Shown here: positions 1 through 5,004 of the stretch, in pieces
How positions within the stretch are numbered: position 1 is the stretch's first letter
Layout: each line of letters starts with the position of its first letter
From: Pseudomonadota bacterium
GTDB lineage: Bacteria > Pseudomonadota > Gammaproteobacteria > Steroidobacterales > Steroidobacteraceae
Reading direction: 5' to 3'
NCBI GenBank assembly: GCA_003242495.1
Contig: QGUO01000304.1
Location: forward strand, 1-5,004
DNA: 5,004 bases
Notes under the pieces: generated by a model
Databases searched by the model: none
The model's input: only the letters and a program-made list of their open reading frames with translations
What the model was told of the DNA's origin: nothing
Program-made: the position numbers and the translations under genes

Positions 1-38
1 GAGCATGCCAGCAACGTCAGGCGCCGCAAGCACTGCAT
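1..38 (-). CDS. N-terminus of an exported or lipoprotein-like protein (partial, runs off left edge)
   Basis: Only twelve codons are inside the window, reading MQCLRRLTLLAC from an ATG at 38. The start is supported by a purine-rich Shine-Dalgarno tract (GGGGAGGGGAG in the transcript, plus-strand 46-56) that ends 7 nt before the ATG. Two arginines followed by a run of Leu/Ala resemble the start of a Sec signal peptide. Leu-Leu-Ala-Cys at residues 9-12 has the form of a lipobox, but a lipobox this near the start would be unusually early, so the hydrophobic stretch may continue past the edge. It lies 83 bp downstream of pyrE on the same strand. The product is unidentified; the ribosome binding site and start are seen directly, export is inferred. 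Confidence 0.5.
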   Translation of the reverse strand, partial: MQCLRRLTLLAC

Positions 39-59
39 GGTGAGTCTCCCCTCCCCGAA

Positions 60-77
60 ACCGGCGCGTACGCCGGT
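60..77 (-). terminator. Hairpin after pyrE, candidate weak terminator
   Basis: A perfect 7-bp inverted repeat (ACCGGCG / CGCCGGT) encloses a 4-nt loop, TACG on the minus strand. In the minus direction it is followed by only TTC before a G-rich stretch, so it lacks a proper U-tract. It sits between the pyrE stop (122) and the next minus-strand start (38), where a terminator or attenuator would be expected. It could equally be a structured intercistronic spacer. Confidence 0.3.
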
Positions 78-121
78 CATGGCTCATCGATGCCAATTTG
101 TGGAGTGCGTCACACCTTGGG

Positions 122-769
122 TCAGGCCTTCACTCCGTATTCGCTACGATAGCGCCGCAATGCCTCGAGCTGCTGTGAATCGCCGCCCGCTTGGAGATGC
201 TCGATCAGGTCGTCGAGCTTGAGAATGCTCACGACCGGCAGACCCAGCGTCTGCTCGACCTCCTGCACGGCCGAGCGCTCGTCCCGGCCCCGCTCCTGGC
301 GATCGAGCGCGAGTACGATGCCCGCCGGCTCGGCGCCCGCGGCGCGGATGATGTCGACGGCCTCGCGGATGGCCGTGCCGGCCGTGATGACATCGTCCAC
401 GATCAACACCCGCCCCGCGAGCGGCGCGCCCACGATATTGCCGCCCTCGCCATGATCCTTGGCTTCCTTGCGATTGAAGGCCCAGGGCAGGTCGCGCCCA
501 TGTCCATCGGCGAGCGCCACTGCCGTGGCGGCCACCAGCGGGATGCCCTTGTAGGCCGGGCCGAACAGCATGTCGAAGCGCAGCTCCGCGGCGACGATGG
601 CCTGCGCGTAAAAGCGGCCGATCTCGGCCAGCGCGCGCCCGGAATTGAATAGCCCGGCGTTGAAGAAATACGGGCTCAGGCGTCCGGACTTGAGCTTGAA
701 TTCGCCGAAGCGCAGCACGCCGAGCTCGAGACAGAGCTCGATGAAGGAACGATGCGTTTGCGGTGTCAT
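122..769 (-). CDS. pyrE: Orotate phosphoribosyltransferase
   Basis: Cytosolic enzyme that joins orotate and PRPP to give orotidine 5'-monophosphate, the fifth step of de novo UMP synthesis. The 215-aa length is close to E. coli PyrE (about 213). Visible motifs include FKLKSGRLSPYFFNAG near residues 24-39, FGPAYKGIPL at 69-78, the flexible catalytic loop NRKEAKDHGEGG around 99-110, and the PRPP-binding motif VLIVDDVITAGTA at 121-133 with its two aspartates. The ATG at 769 is chosen because MTPQTHRSFIELCLELGVLRF begins as the family does. A GTG at 829 would add 20 residues of low-quality Gly/Arg/Pro sequence. No strong Shine-Dalgarno precedes 769, and no convincing sigma70 promoter was seen (a TACACT hexamer at 777-782 is too close and has no good -35). 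The gene is divergent from the AmpG-like gene. Confidence 0.97.
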   Translation of the reverse strand: MTPQTHRSFIELCLELGVLRFGEFKLKSGRLSPYFFNAGLFNSGRALAEIGRFYAQAIVAAELRFDMLFGPAYKGIPLVAATAVALADGHGRDLPWAFNRKEAKDHGEGGNIVGAPLAGRVLIVDDVITAGTAIREAVDIIRAAGAEPAGIVLALDRQERGRDERSAVQEVEQTLGLPVVSILKLDDLIEHLQAGGDSQQLEALRRYRSEYGVKA

Positions 770-867
770 GGGGCGAAGTGTACCCGCATGGCGCGGGGGA
801 CCGCAGCGCCAGCGTCCGCCCCATGCCACGATCGGGTCCCAGCGGCCGGGGCGGCGCCCCTATACTT

Positions 868-905
868 GGCCATGACTCGGCCATGGCGGGCCATGGCGGG
901 ACATG
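868..905. repeat. Phased GGCCATG repeats in the divergent pyrE/ampG spacer
   Basis: GGCCATG occurs at 868-874, 879-885 and 889-895, with a one-mismatch copy GGACATG at 899-905. The start-to-start spacing is 11, 10 and 10 bp, close to one DNA turn. Two of the copies form palindromic CCATGG sites (881-886 and 891-896), so the block also reads as a dyad around CGGG. It lies just downstream of a TATACT hexamer at 861-866 that resembles a -10 box, although no matching -35 is visible. The last copy contains the candidate ATG of the ampG-like gene. It may be an operator for a repressor or only a local tandem duplication; function is inferred from position alone. Confidence 0.4.
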
Positions 906-2438
906 GGCGCCCGCGGCGCCCGTGCCTTTACACCCATTGGATATCGCTCGTTGAAATCGGTCGTCGATACCCCGGCAGACACTTCGGCAGACCGGCCGGC
1001 GGATGGCCCGGCCGGCGGCGCGCCGCCGCAGGTCGGCTGGTGGCAGGCCGTGTTGGTCTACCGCGAGCCCAAGGTGCTCGCGATGCTGTTCCTGGGCTTT
1101 TCCGCAGGACTGCCGTTCATGCTGGTGTTCTCCACGCTCTCGGCGTGGCTGCGCTCGGAGGGGATCGAGCGCACGGCCATCGGCATGCTCTCGTGGGTGG
1201 GGTTGATCTTCAGCCTCAAGTTCTTCTGGGCGCCGGTGATCGACCGTCTGGCCTTGCCCCTGCTCACCGCCTGGCTCGGGCGGCGCCGCAGCTGGATGCT
1301 GGTGGCGCAGATCGGCATCGCCGTGGCGCTCGCCCAGCTCGCCGGCAGCGACCCCTCCTCGGGCAGCCTGCTGCCCATTGCCGCCGTGGCGTTGCTGCTG
1401 GCCTTCTCCTCGGCCACGCAGGACATCGCGCTCGATGCCTGGCGCATCGAATCGGCGCCCGTCGCCCAGCAGGGCGCGATGGCCGCCGGTTATCAACTCG
1501 GCTATCGGGTGGCCATCATGGTCGGCAGTGCCGGCGCGTTGTGGATCGCCGCCGAGGCCGGCTGGCAGGCGGCCTATCTCACCATGGCGGCGCTCGCGGG
1601 CATCGGCATCGTCACCACGCTGGTGGTGAGCGAGCCGGTGCACAGCGCGCCGCGGGTCTCCGTGGAGCAGGAGCAGCGCGCAATGGCCTTCATCGCGAGC
1701 CGGCCGCATTGGCCGCGCATGCTGCGCGAGGCGGGAGCATGGTTCACCGGCGCGGTCGTCTGCCCGTTCATGGATTTCTTCGCGCGCTACGGTGCGAAGC
1801 TCGCGGTCCTCATCCTGGTGCTGGTGGGCACGTACCGGCTGACCGATTTCACCATGGGCGTGATGGCCAACCCGTTCTATCTCGACGTGGGCTATACCCT
1901 CAAGGAGATCGCGGCCGTCGCCAAGTTCTTCGCGGCCTTCGCCACGGTGCTCGGTGTGCTCGCCGCCGGGGTGCTGGTCGCCAAGCTCGGCGCCCTGCGT
2001 TCACTGGCGCTCGGCCTGGCGCTGACGGTGGTCTCCAACCTGGCGTTCATGATCCTGGCGCTGTTGCCCGATCCAGGCGCGGTGGCGCTCGCCCTGGTGG
2101 TGAGCGGTGACAACATCGCCATGGCCGTCGCCGGCACGGCGCTCATGGCCTACTTGTCGAGTCTGACGAGCCCGGCGTACACGGCCACGCAATACGCACT
2201 GTTCTCGTCCCTGTATGCCTTGCCCGGCAAGCTGCTGATGGGGTTTTCGGGGGCGTTCGTCGACCGCTTCGGCTACCCGCTGTTCTTCATCTACACCTCG
2301 CTGCTCAGCGTGCCGGCGCTCATCATGATCGTCTGGCTGTGGCGTGTCGCTCCGCGCGGGCTCGGCTGGCGACATGGCATGCACGCCCGAGCCGCACCCC
2401 GGGAGTCCGAGGGCCAGGAGCAAGCGGCGCGCCCATGA
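903..2438 (+). CDS. ampG: AmpG-family muropeptide permease (MFS transporter)
   Basis: Inner-membrane transporter of the major facilitator superfamily. Characterised AmpG imports GlcNAc-anhydro-MurNAc peptides released by wall turnover into the cytoplasm for recycling, and so supplies the AmpR/AmpC signal where those exist. The family is recognised by GFSAGLPFMLVFSTLSAWL at about residues 65-83, KFFWAPVIDR at 106-115 followed by GRRRSWMLVAQ at 126-136, and SSATQDIALDAWRIE at 169-183. C-terminal signatures are DNIAMAVAGTALMAYLSSL near 403-421 and ATQYALFSSLYALPGKLLMG near 428-447. Many hydrophobic segments suggest 12 or more helices. The 511-aa length is slightly above E. coli AmpG (about 491). 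The start is uncertain: ATG 903 has only a poor Shine-Dalgarno, and codons 9-14 are unusually AT-rich at third positions. A TTG at 951, preceded by GGAT, would give 495 aa and may be correct. The exact substrate is inferred; other members of this branch are uncharacterised. Confidence 0.87.
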   Translation: MGARGARAFTPIGYRSLKSVVDTPADTSADRPADGPAGGAPPQVGWWQAVLVYREPKVLAMLFLGFSAGLPFMLVFSTLSAWLRSEGIERTAIGMLSWVGLIFSLKFFWAPVIDRLALPLLTAWLGRRRSWMLVAQIGIAVALAQLAGSDPSSGSLLPIAAVALLLAFSSATQDIALDAWRIESAPVAQQGAMAAGYQLGYRVAIMVGSAGALWIAAEAGWQAAYLTMAALAGIGIVTTLVVSEPVHSAPRVSVEQEQRAMAFIASRPHWPRMLREAGAWFTGAVVCPFMDFFARYGAKLAVLILVLVGTYRLTDFTMGVMANPFYLDVGYTLKEIAAVAKFFAAFATVLGVLAAGVLVAKLGALRSLALGLALTVVSNLAFMILALLPDPGAVALALVVSGDNIAMAVAGTALMAYLSSLTSPAYTATQYALFSSLYALPGKLLMGFSGAFVDRFGYPLFFIYTSLLSVPALIMIVWLWRVAPRGLGWRHGMHARAAPRESEGQEQAARP

Positions 2439-2806
2439 GTGCATCCGCGCGGACGATCTGCAGGCTCGATGCGCTCGAGGATCCCGGCTCGAGTGCGTTC
2501 ACGCTCGGCAGCGGGCCATGGCCGCTGCGCGGGTTTCTGGTGAGACGTGGCGACGACGTGTTCGCCTACGTCAACCGCTGCCCGCATGCCGGCCATCCGC
2601 TCAACATGCGCCCGCACGAATTTCTCACGCCCGACCGGGCCTGGATCCTGTGCAACTCGCATGGTGCGATCTTCGAGATCGCCGGAGGACGATGCGTGGC
2701 CGGCCCGTGCGTGGGTCGCGCGCTCACTGCGATCGAAGTCGTGGTGCGCGACGGCTGGGTGGTGCTCGGGGAAGATCCCGACGCGCTCATCGCGCGTCAC
2801 GCCTGA
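2435..2806 (+). CDS. Small Rieske [2Fe-2S] domain protein
   Basis: A 123-aa single-domain protein likely to bind a Rieske-type [2Fe-2S] cluster and act as a soluble electron carrier or redox sensor. The cluster ligands are visible as C49-P-H51 and C73-x-x-H76. The two pairs are separated by 21 residues, longer than the usual 15-17 of ferredoxin-like Rieske proteins. A GRCVAGPC segment follows at about 85-92, adding two cysteines (C87 and C92). There is no signal peptide or membrane anchor, and no catalytic mononuclear-iron domain as in ring-hydroxylating oxygenases. The ATG at 2435 overlaps the ampG-like stop as ATGA, implying translational coupling. AGGAG at 2416-2420 lies 14 nt upstream, somewhat far for a classic ribosome binding site. 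The reading frame is open further upstream, but that part lies inside the ampG-like gene and lacks Rieske character. The electron partner is unknown. Confidence 0.9.
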   Translation: MSASARTICRLDALEDPGSSAFTLGSGPWPLRGFLVRRGDDVFAYVNRCPHAGHPLNMRPHEFLTPDRAWILCNSHGAIFEIAGGRCVAGPCVGRALTAIEVVVRDGWVVLGEDPDALIARHA

Positions 2807-2814
2807 GCGGCGTG
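2798..2814 (+). terminator. Hairpin over the Rieske stop codon, tentative terminator
   Basis: CACGCC (2798-2803) and GGCGTG (2809-2814) form a perfect 6-bp stem with a 5-nt loop that contains the stop codon. No T-run follows, so this is not a canonical intrinsic terminator. It stands at the end of the plus-strand pair where transcription should stop, facing the convergent minus-strand gene. The rest of the spacer (2815-2972) holds a run of seven G at 2959-2965 and no recognised gene. Confidence 0.2.
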
Positions 2815-2972
2815 CCGCATCCGCCAACGAGCGACGCATGTCCGCGACGGTGTGCAGGCCGTGGTTCGGGACGGAACAGCGCGTGCGCCTATTGTTGCGG
2901 AAGATGTCGGCGATTCGGTGCTGATGACCGCGCGAAAGCCGTAATCGAGCAGTGCCCAGGGGGGGCCAACAA

Positions 2973-3004
2973 GGTCCGCTAGAATTCGGGTCCGCTAGAA
3001 TTCG
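2973..3004. repeat. Perfect 16-bp tandem duplication across a gene end
   Basis: The unit GGTCCGCTAGAATTCG occurs at 2973-2988 and again, with no mismatch and no gap, at 2989-3004. The right-hand copy contains the last codons and TAG stop of the acidic minus-strand gene; the left-hand copy lies just after the stop. The duplication therefore does not change the protein. A perfect copy suggests a recent replication-slippage event, or an assembly artefact. Each unit contains an EcoRI site (GAATTC), so a cloning or library junction should be excluded. Confidence 0.9.
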
Positions 3005-3321
3005 CGCGGGCCCGGCCATTCCGAATAGCCGGAGGTTTCGCTGCGGTCCAGACTGGTCAGCGGATCGACCCAAAGCATCTGCAGATCGCGCTCGGACTCA
3101 TAGTCCTCCGGATCGACATCCACCGAGCCCGTCCAATCGTCCGGTGCGTGCGCTTCCTCGAACTCCAGCTCGTCCCAGGTATCGAGATCGAATTCTTCGA
3201 GGGTGCCGTCGTAGTGCTGCACTTCGATGGTGCCATCGTCGCGATCGATGGCCACGACTTCCAACAACGCTCCGTCGGGACGGCGATACCACTCACCTAT
3301 GAACGGAATCGGCGAGACCAT
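2995..3321 (-). CDS. Acidic conserved hypothetical protein, DUF6763-like
   Basis: A 108-aa cytosolic protein of unknown function. The segment IGEWYRRPDGALLEVVAIDR (residues 8-27), followed by GTIEVQHYDGTLEEFDLDTW (30-49), resembles small gammaproteobacterial proteins that I recall as DUF6763; that family name is from memory and unverified. The alternating pattern suggests a small beta-barrel-like core. It is strikingly acidic, with 31 Asp/Glu against 6 Arg and no Lys. There is no signal peptide, membrane segment or cysteine. The ATG at 3321 is chosen because GGAGG lies 6 nt upstream. A start at 3357 would add 12 residues and skip this site. It lies 153 bp downstream of trmB on the same strand with its own predicted promoter, so it is probably expressed at least partly on its own. 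The C-terminal tail from about residue 70 is not recognised. Confidence 0.85.
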   Translation of the reverse strand: MVSPIPFIGEWYRRPDGALLEVVAIDRDDGTIEVQHYDGTLEEFDLDTWDELEFEEAHAPDDWTGSVDVDPEDYESERDLQMLWVDPLTSLDRSETSGYSEWPGPREF

Positions 3322-3327
3322 GGCGAT

Positions 3328-3332
3328 CCTCC
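3328..3332 (-). promoter_or_regulatory. Shine-Dalgarno site fixing the start of the acidic gene
   Basis: The minus strand reads GGAGG followed by a 6-nt spacer (ATCGCC) and ATG at 3321. It is one of the two best ribosome binding sites in the window and decides for the 108-aa over the 120-aa product. Confidence 0.8.
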
Positions 3333-3352
3333 GGGCGGGAGCGGAAAGAGTC

Positions 3353-3375
3353 TCCAACGCGCGGCGTTCGTTGGA
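3353..3375 (-). other. Hairpin in the predicted 5' leader of the acidic gene
   Basis: TCCAACG (3353-3359) and CGTTGGA (3369-3375) are perfect inverted repeats around a 9-nt loop, and AACGCGCG is directly repeated at 3356-3363 and 3375-3382. The stem falls in the roughly 75-nt leader predicted from the promoter at 3403-3431, about 20 nt before the ribosome binding site. It could influence translation or mRNA stability; chance is possible in GC-rich DNA. Confidence 0.3.
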
Positions 3376-3402
3376 ACGCGCGAATCCAAGAACCGTGTGA
3401 CC

Positions 3403-3431
3403 CTTTTAGCGCCGCCCGCACGGCGTTTCAA
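3403..3431 (-). promoter_or_regulatory. Sigma70-like promoter for the acidic gene
   Basis: On the minus strand, a -35 hexamer TTGAAA (3426-3431, 5 of 6 to consensus) is followed by a 17-bp spacer and a -10 hexamer TAAAAG (3403-3408, 4 of 6). It lies in a relatively AT-rich patch, 44 bp past the trmB stop, and would start transcription near 3396, leaving a leader of about 75 nt. It is the best promoter match I found in the window; no experimental support is available. Confidence 0.5.
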
Positions 3432-3474
3432 GTCGCATATTTCCCGCAAGCCAGGCGCGGCGCGCGGCCAGGAT

Positions 3475-4188
3475 TCAGACGCCGATGCGCTCGTACTCCA
3501 GGTCCCAGACGCCATGTCCGAGTCGTTGGCCGCGGCGTTCGAAGCGCGTGAGCGGACGCACCGAAGGGCGTGGCACGAAACCGTCCGCGGTCCGCGCGCG
3601 GAATGCACTCGAGGCGCCCAATACTTCGCGCATGTGGTGTGCGTACGGCTCCCAGTCGGTGGCGAGCCGCAGCGTGCCGCCGGGCGCCATCACGCGCGCG
3701 AGCAGGGCGACGAACTCCGGCTGGATCAAGCGTCGTTTGTGGTGTCGCTTCTTCGGCCACGGGTCAGGGAAGAAGATGTGCACGATGTCGATTGCCGCGG
3801 GGGGAATCTGCTGCGCCAGCACTTCGACGGCGTCGTGAGCGATGACCCGAAGGTTGTGCAGGTCGGCCGCTTCGGCGCCGAGCAACAGGTGCCCGACGCC
3901 GGGGGGATGCACTTCGATGCCGAGGCAGTCTACCTCAGGGTGCTCACTCGCGAAGGCCAGCAGCGCCTCGCCGGCGCCGAAGCCGATTTCGATCATGCGC
4001 GGCGCGCGCCGGCCGAACACCCGCTCCAGATCGAGCGGCTCAGGCGCGAAGTCCAGGCCGAAGCGCGGCCACGACTCGGTGAGCGCGCGCTGCTGGGCGG
4101 CGGTGGTCCGGCCCGCGCGGATGACATAGCTGCGCACCGAGCGGCGCAATTCGGGCGGCACGGAATGGGGATGGCGAGAATCCGTCAC
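3475..4188 (-). CDS. trmB: tRNA (guanine-N7-)-methyltransferase
   Basis: Cytosolic SAM-dependent enzyme that methylates N7 of G46 in the variable loop of tRNAs. The 237-aa length matches E. coli TrmB (about 239). The SAM-binding motif EIGFGAGE is at residues 67-74, with GIEVH at 90-94 holding the acidic ribose-binding residue. HDA follows at 118-120. The hallmark FFPDPWPKKRHHKRR is at 139-153, where D142 corresponds to the catalytic aspartate. TDWEPYA is at 177-183, and the C-terminal TRFERRGQRLGHGVWDL at 214-230. The start is a GTG at 4188. An in-frame TGA five codons upstream rules out a longer product, and a GTG at 4161 is the main alternative. No clear Shine-Dalgarno precedes 4188. A TACATT hexamer about 10 nt upstream of the start could be a weak -10 but lacks a good -35. 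The gene lies 129 bp downstream of the NlpE-like gene on the same strand. Confidence 0.96.
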   Translation of the reverse strand: MTDSRHPHSVPPELRRSVRSYVIRAGRTTAAQQRALTESWPRFGLDFAPEPLDLERVFGRRAPRMIEIGFGAGEALLAFASEHPEVDCLGIEVHPPGVGHLLLGAEAADLHNLRVIAHDAVEVLAQQIPPAAIDIVHIFFPDPWPKKRHHKRRLIQPEFVALLARVMAPGGTLRLATDWEPYAHHMREVLGASSAFRARTADGFVPRPSVRPLTRFERRGQRLGHGVWDLEYERIGV

Positions 4189-4297
4189 GTCGGCAGAAGC
4201 TCAGAATGTATGGACCGAAACGGTGTGGGTTCGATACGGCGAAGGGCGCGCATTCTCGCCAAGCGCACGCGCTTCGCCAAGGACTGTCTTGCAGCCA

Positions 4298-4314
4298 ACG
4301 CGGCGCCGCCGCGT
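4298..4314 (-). terminator. GC-rich hairpin just after the NlpE-like gene
   Basis: ACGCGGC and GCCGCGT form a perfect 7-bp stem with a 3-nt loop, beginning 3 nt after the stop codon at 4318-4320. No U-tract follows in the minus direction, so termination would be partial or need other factors; it may instead protect the mRNA 3' end. The remaining spacer up to the trmB start also holds a small AAGCG/CGCTT stem near 4261-4274 and no gene. Confidence 0.3.
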
Positions 4315-4317
4315 GCC

Positions 4318-5004
4318 TCACAGCGTGTGTTCGGGCGTGTCGCAGGCGCCCTGCGGCTCGACCTGCTCGAAGCGCTCGACGATGGCGGCGTTCTGCGCCG
4401 CCGCGCCGGAGATTGCGGGCTGCTTGACGATGCGGCCCGTGAAAATCGCGAGCGCAGGTTGCTGCGGCTCGCTGCGCAGCGCCTCGTAGGCCTGGCGCAG
4501 CGCACCCTGGTCGGCCGGCTCGATCACCCGCAGCTCGAGCCCGGTCAGGCACTCCTCGAGCAACGCCATGGCGCCGGTCAGGCGGTACATGCCGCGCAGC
4601 CGCAGAGCGGGTTCGAGCGGCACGTATGCACGTTGCAGGGTGATGTCGTAGTTCAGGCCCGACTCGATCTCGCGGCCTTCGAGGTCGCGCTTGCGCAGCG
4701 TGACGGCGTCCTCGATCGAGAACACCTCCGGCGCGGGACGGCCGCCGCGCAGCACGACCAGCGCGCGCGCCTCATCGAGATCCCATCGGCCGATGTCGTC
4801 GAATACGCCGGTGGGCTCGGTGCCGAGATAGGTGGTGCGCAGGAAATAGACACCGTCCGGGCGCAGGTCGAGCTCGTAGCGGATGCCCGCGCAATCCGCG
4901 CAGGGCAGAACCCCCGAATACAGGGCCGGTGGTTGCGGCCCGGCAAGCGTCGGCGCGTCCGTTGCCGCGGGCGGGTCGGGCTCGCCCGAACCCCCCTCGG
5001 GCGC
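4318..5004 (-). CDS. NlpE-like envelope lipoprotein (5' end outside the window)
   Basis: The frame is open from the window edge, giving 228 visible residues plus a stop. It begins with a Pro/Ala-rich linker, then YSGVLPCADCAGIRYELDL at visible residues 29-47, the signature of the NlpE N-terminal domain with its CxxC pair (C35 and C38). That domain runs to about residue 120. A second domain (LRGMYRLTGAMALLEECLTG from 136, then ALAIFTGRIV and a final VERFEQVEPQGACD) resembles the C-terminal region of pseudomonad NlpE-like proteins rather than E. coli NlpE. C152 and C221 could pair as a disulfide. E. coli NlpE (CutF) is an outer-membrane lipoprotein linked to copper tolerance and Cpx stress signalling. 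The signal peptide and lipobox are not visible here, so lipid anchoring is inferred. A GTG at 4755 opens a shorter frame but would remove the CADC domain and is not the true start. Confidence 0.88.
   Translation of the reverse strand, partial: APEGGSGEPDPPAATDAPTLAGPQPPALYSGVLPCADCAGIRYELDLRPDGVYFLRTTYLGTEPTGVFDDIGRWDLDEARALVVLRGGRPAPEVFSIEDAVTLRKRDLEGREIESGLNYDITLQRAYVPLEPALRLRGMYRLTGAMALLEECLTGLELRVIEPADQGALRQAYEALRSEPQQPALAIFTGRIVKQPAISGAAAQNAAIVERFEQVEPQGACDTPEHTL

Noticed and set aside
144..1709. Open minus-strand frame of 521 codons spanning pyrE and much of the ampG-like gene
   Set aside because: It is out of frame with pyrE and antisense to the permease. The translation is Arg/Gly/His-rich low-complexity sequence typical of shadow frames in high-GC DNA.
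752..2110. Open plus-strand frame of 452 codons overlapping the ampG-like gene
   Set aside because: It overlaps a frame with clear AmpG motifs and membrane helices; its own product is Arg/Gly/Ala-rich with no recognisable domain.
2838..2924. Possible 28-aa ORF MSATVCRPWFGTEQ... in the spacer after the Rieske gene
   Set aside because: No convincing ribosome binding site, no family resemblance, and a length expected by chance.
2959..2965. Run of seven G as a phase-variation tract
   Set aside because: It lies in a convergent spacer, not in a promoter or coding frame, and is short.
2291..3073. Minus-strand frame of 260 codons across the Rieske gene and spacer
   Set aside because: Most of it is antisense to the Rieske and ampG-like genes and it starts inside the acidic gene. 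No family is recognised; only the spacer part is kept as a low-interest observation.
3451..3472. GC-rich partial palindrome just after the trmB stop as a terminator
   Set aside because: The stem cannot be paired cleanly, and no T-run follows in the minus direction.
4040..4552. Minus-strand frame of 170 codons bridging trmB and the NlpE-like gene
   Set aside because: It overlaps both well-supported genes in another frame, and its sequence is Arg/Ala-rich without motifs.

Overview
This is a high-GC window, dense with ordinary bacterial genes. It most likely comes from a gammaproteobacterial chromosome. Supporting this are an E. coli-type PyrE (215 aa) and TrmB (237 aa), an AmpG-family permease, and an NlpE-type lipoprotein with the CADC motif. 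I cannot name the genus; a high-GC lineage such as Xanthomonadales, Nevskiales or Steroidobacterales is a guess from composition and gene style. I see no rRNA, tRNA, insertion sequence, phage gene or CRISPR array.

Left part (1-902): on the minus strand, pyrE (122-769) is followed by the first codons of another minus-strand gene. That gene starts at 38, has a strong ribosome binding site and runs off the left edge. A small hairpin separates the two. A 133-bp gap to the right of pyrE separates it from the divergent plus-strand genes and carries phased GGCCATG repeats.

Middle (903-2806): two plus-strand genes form a tightly coupled pair. They are an AmpG-like muropeptide permease and a small single-domain Rieske [2Fe-2S] protein, overlapping by ATGA. 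The Rieske gene converges on the minus-strand genes across a 188-bp gap.

Right part (2995-5004): three minus-strand genes. In transcription order they are an NlpE-like lipoprotein (5' end outside the window), trmB for tRNA m7G46 methylation, and a very acidic 108-aa protein resembling the DUF6763 type. The acidic gene has its own good sigma70-like promoter and Shine-Dalgarno, and a perfect 16-bp tandem duplication lies over its stop codon.

The genes serve pyrimidine synthesis, cell-wall recycling, tRNA modification and the envelope. They do not form an obvious single pathway. The only suggestive functional unit is the ampG-Rieske pair. I did not find a convincing new multi-gene system here.
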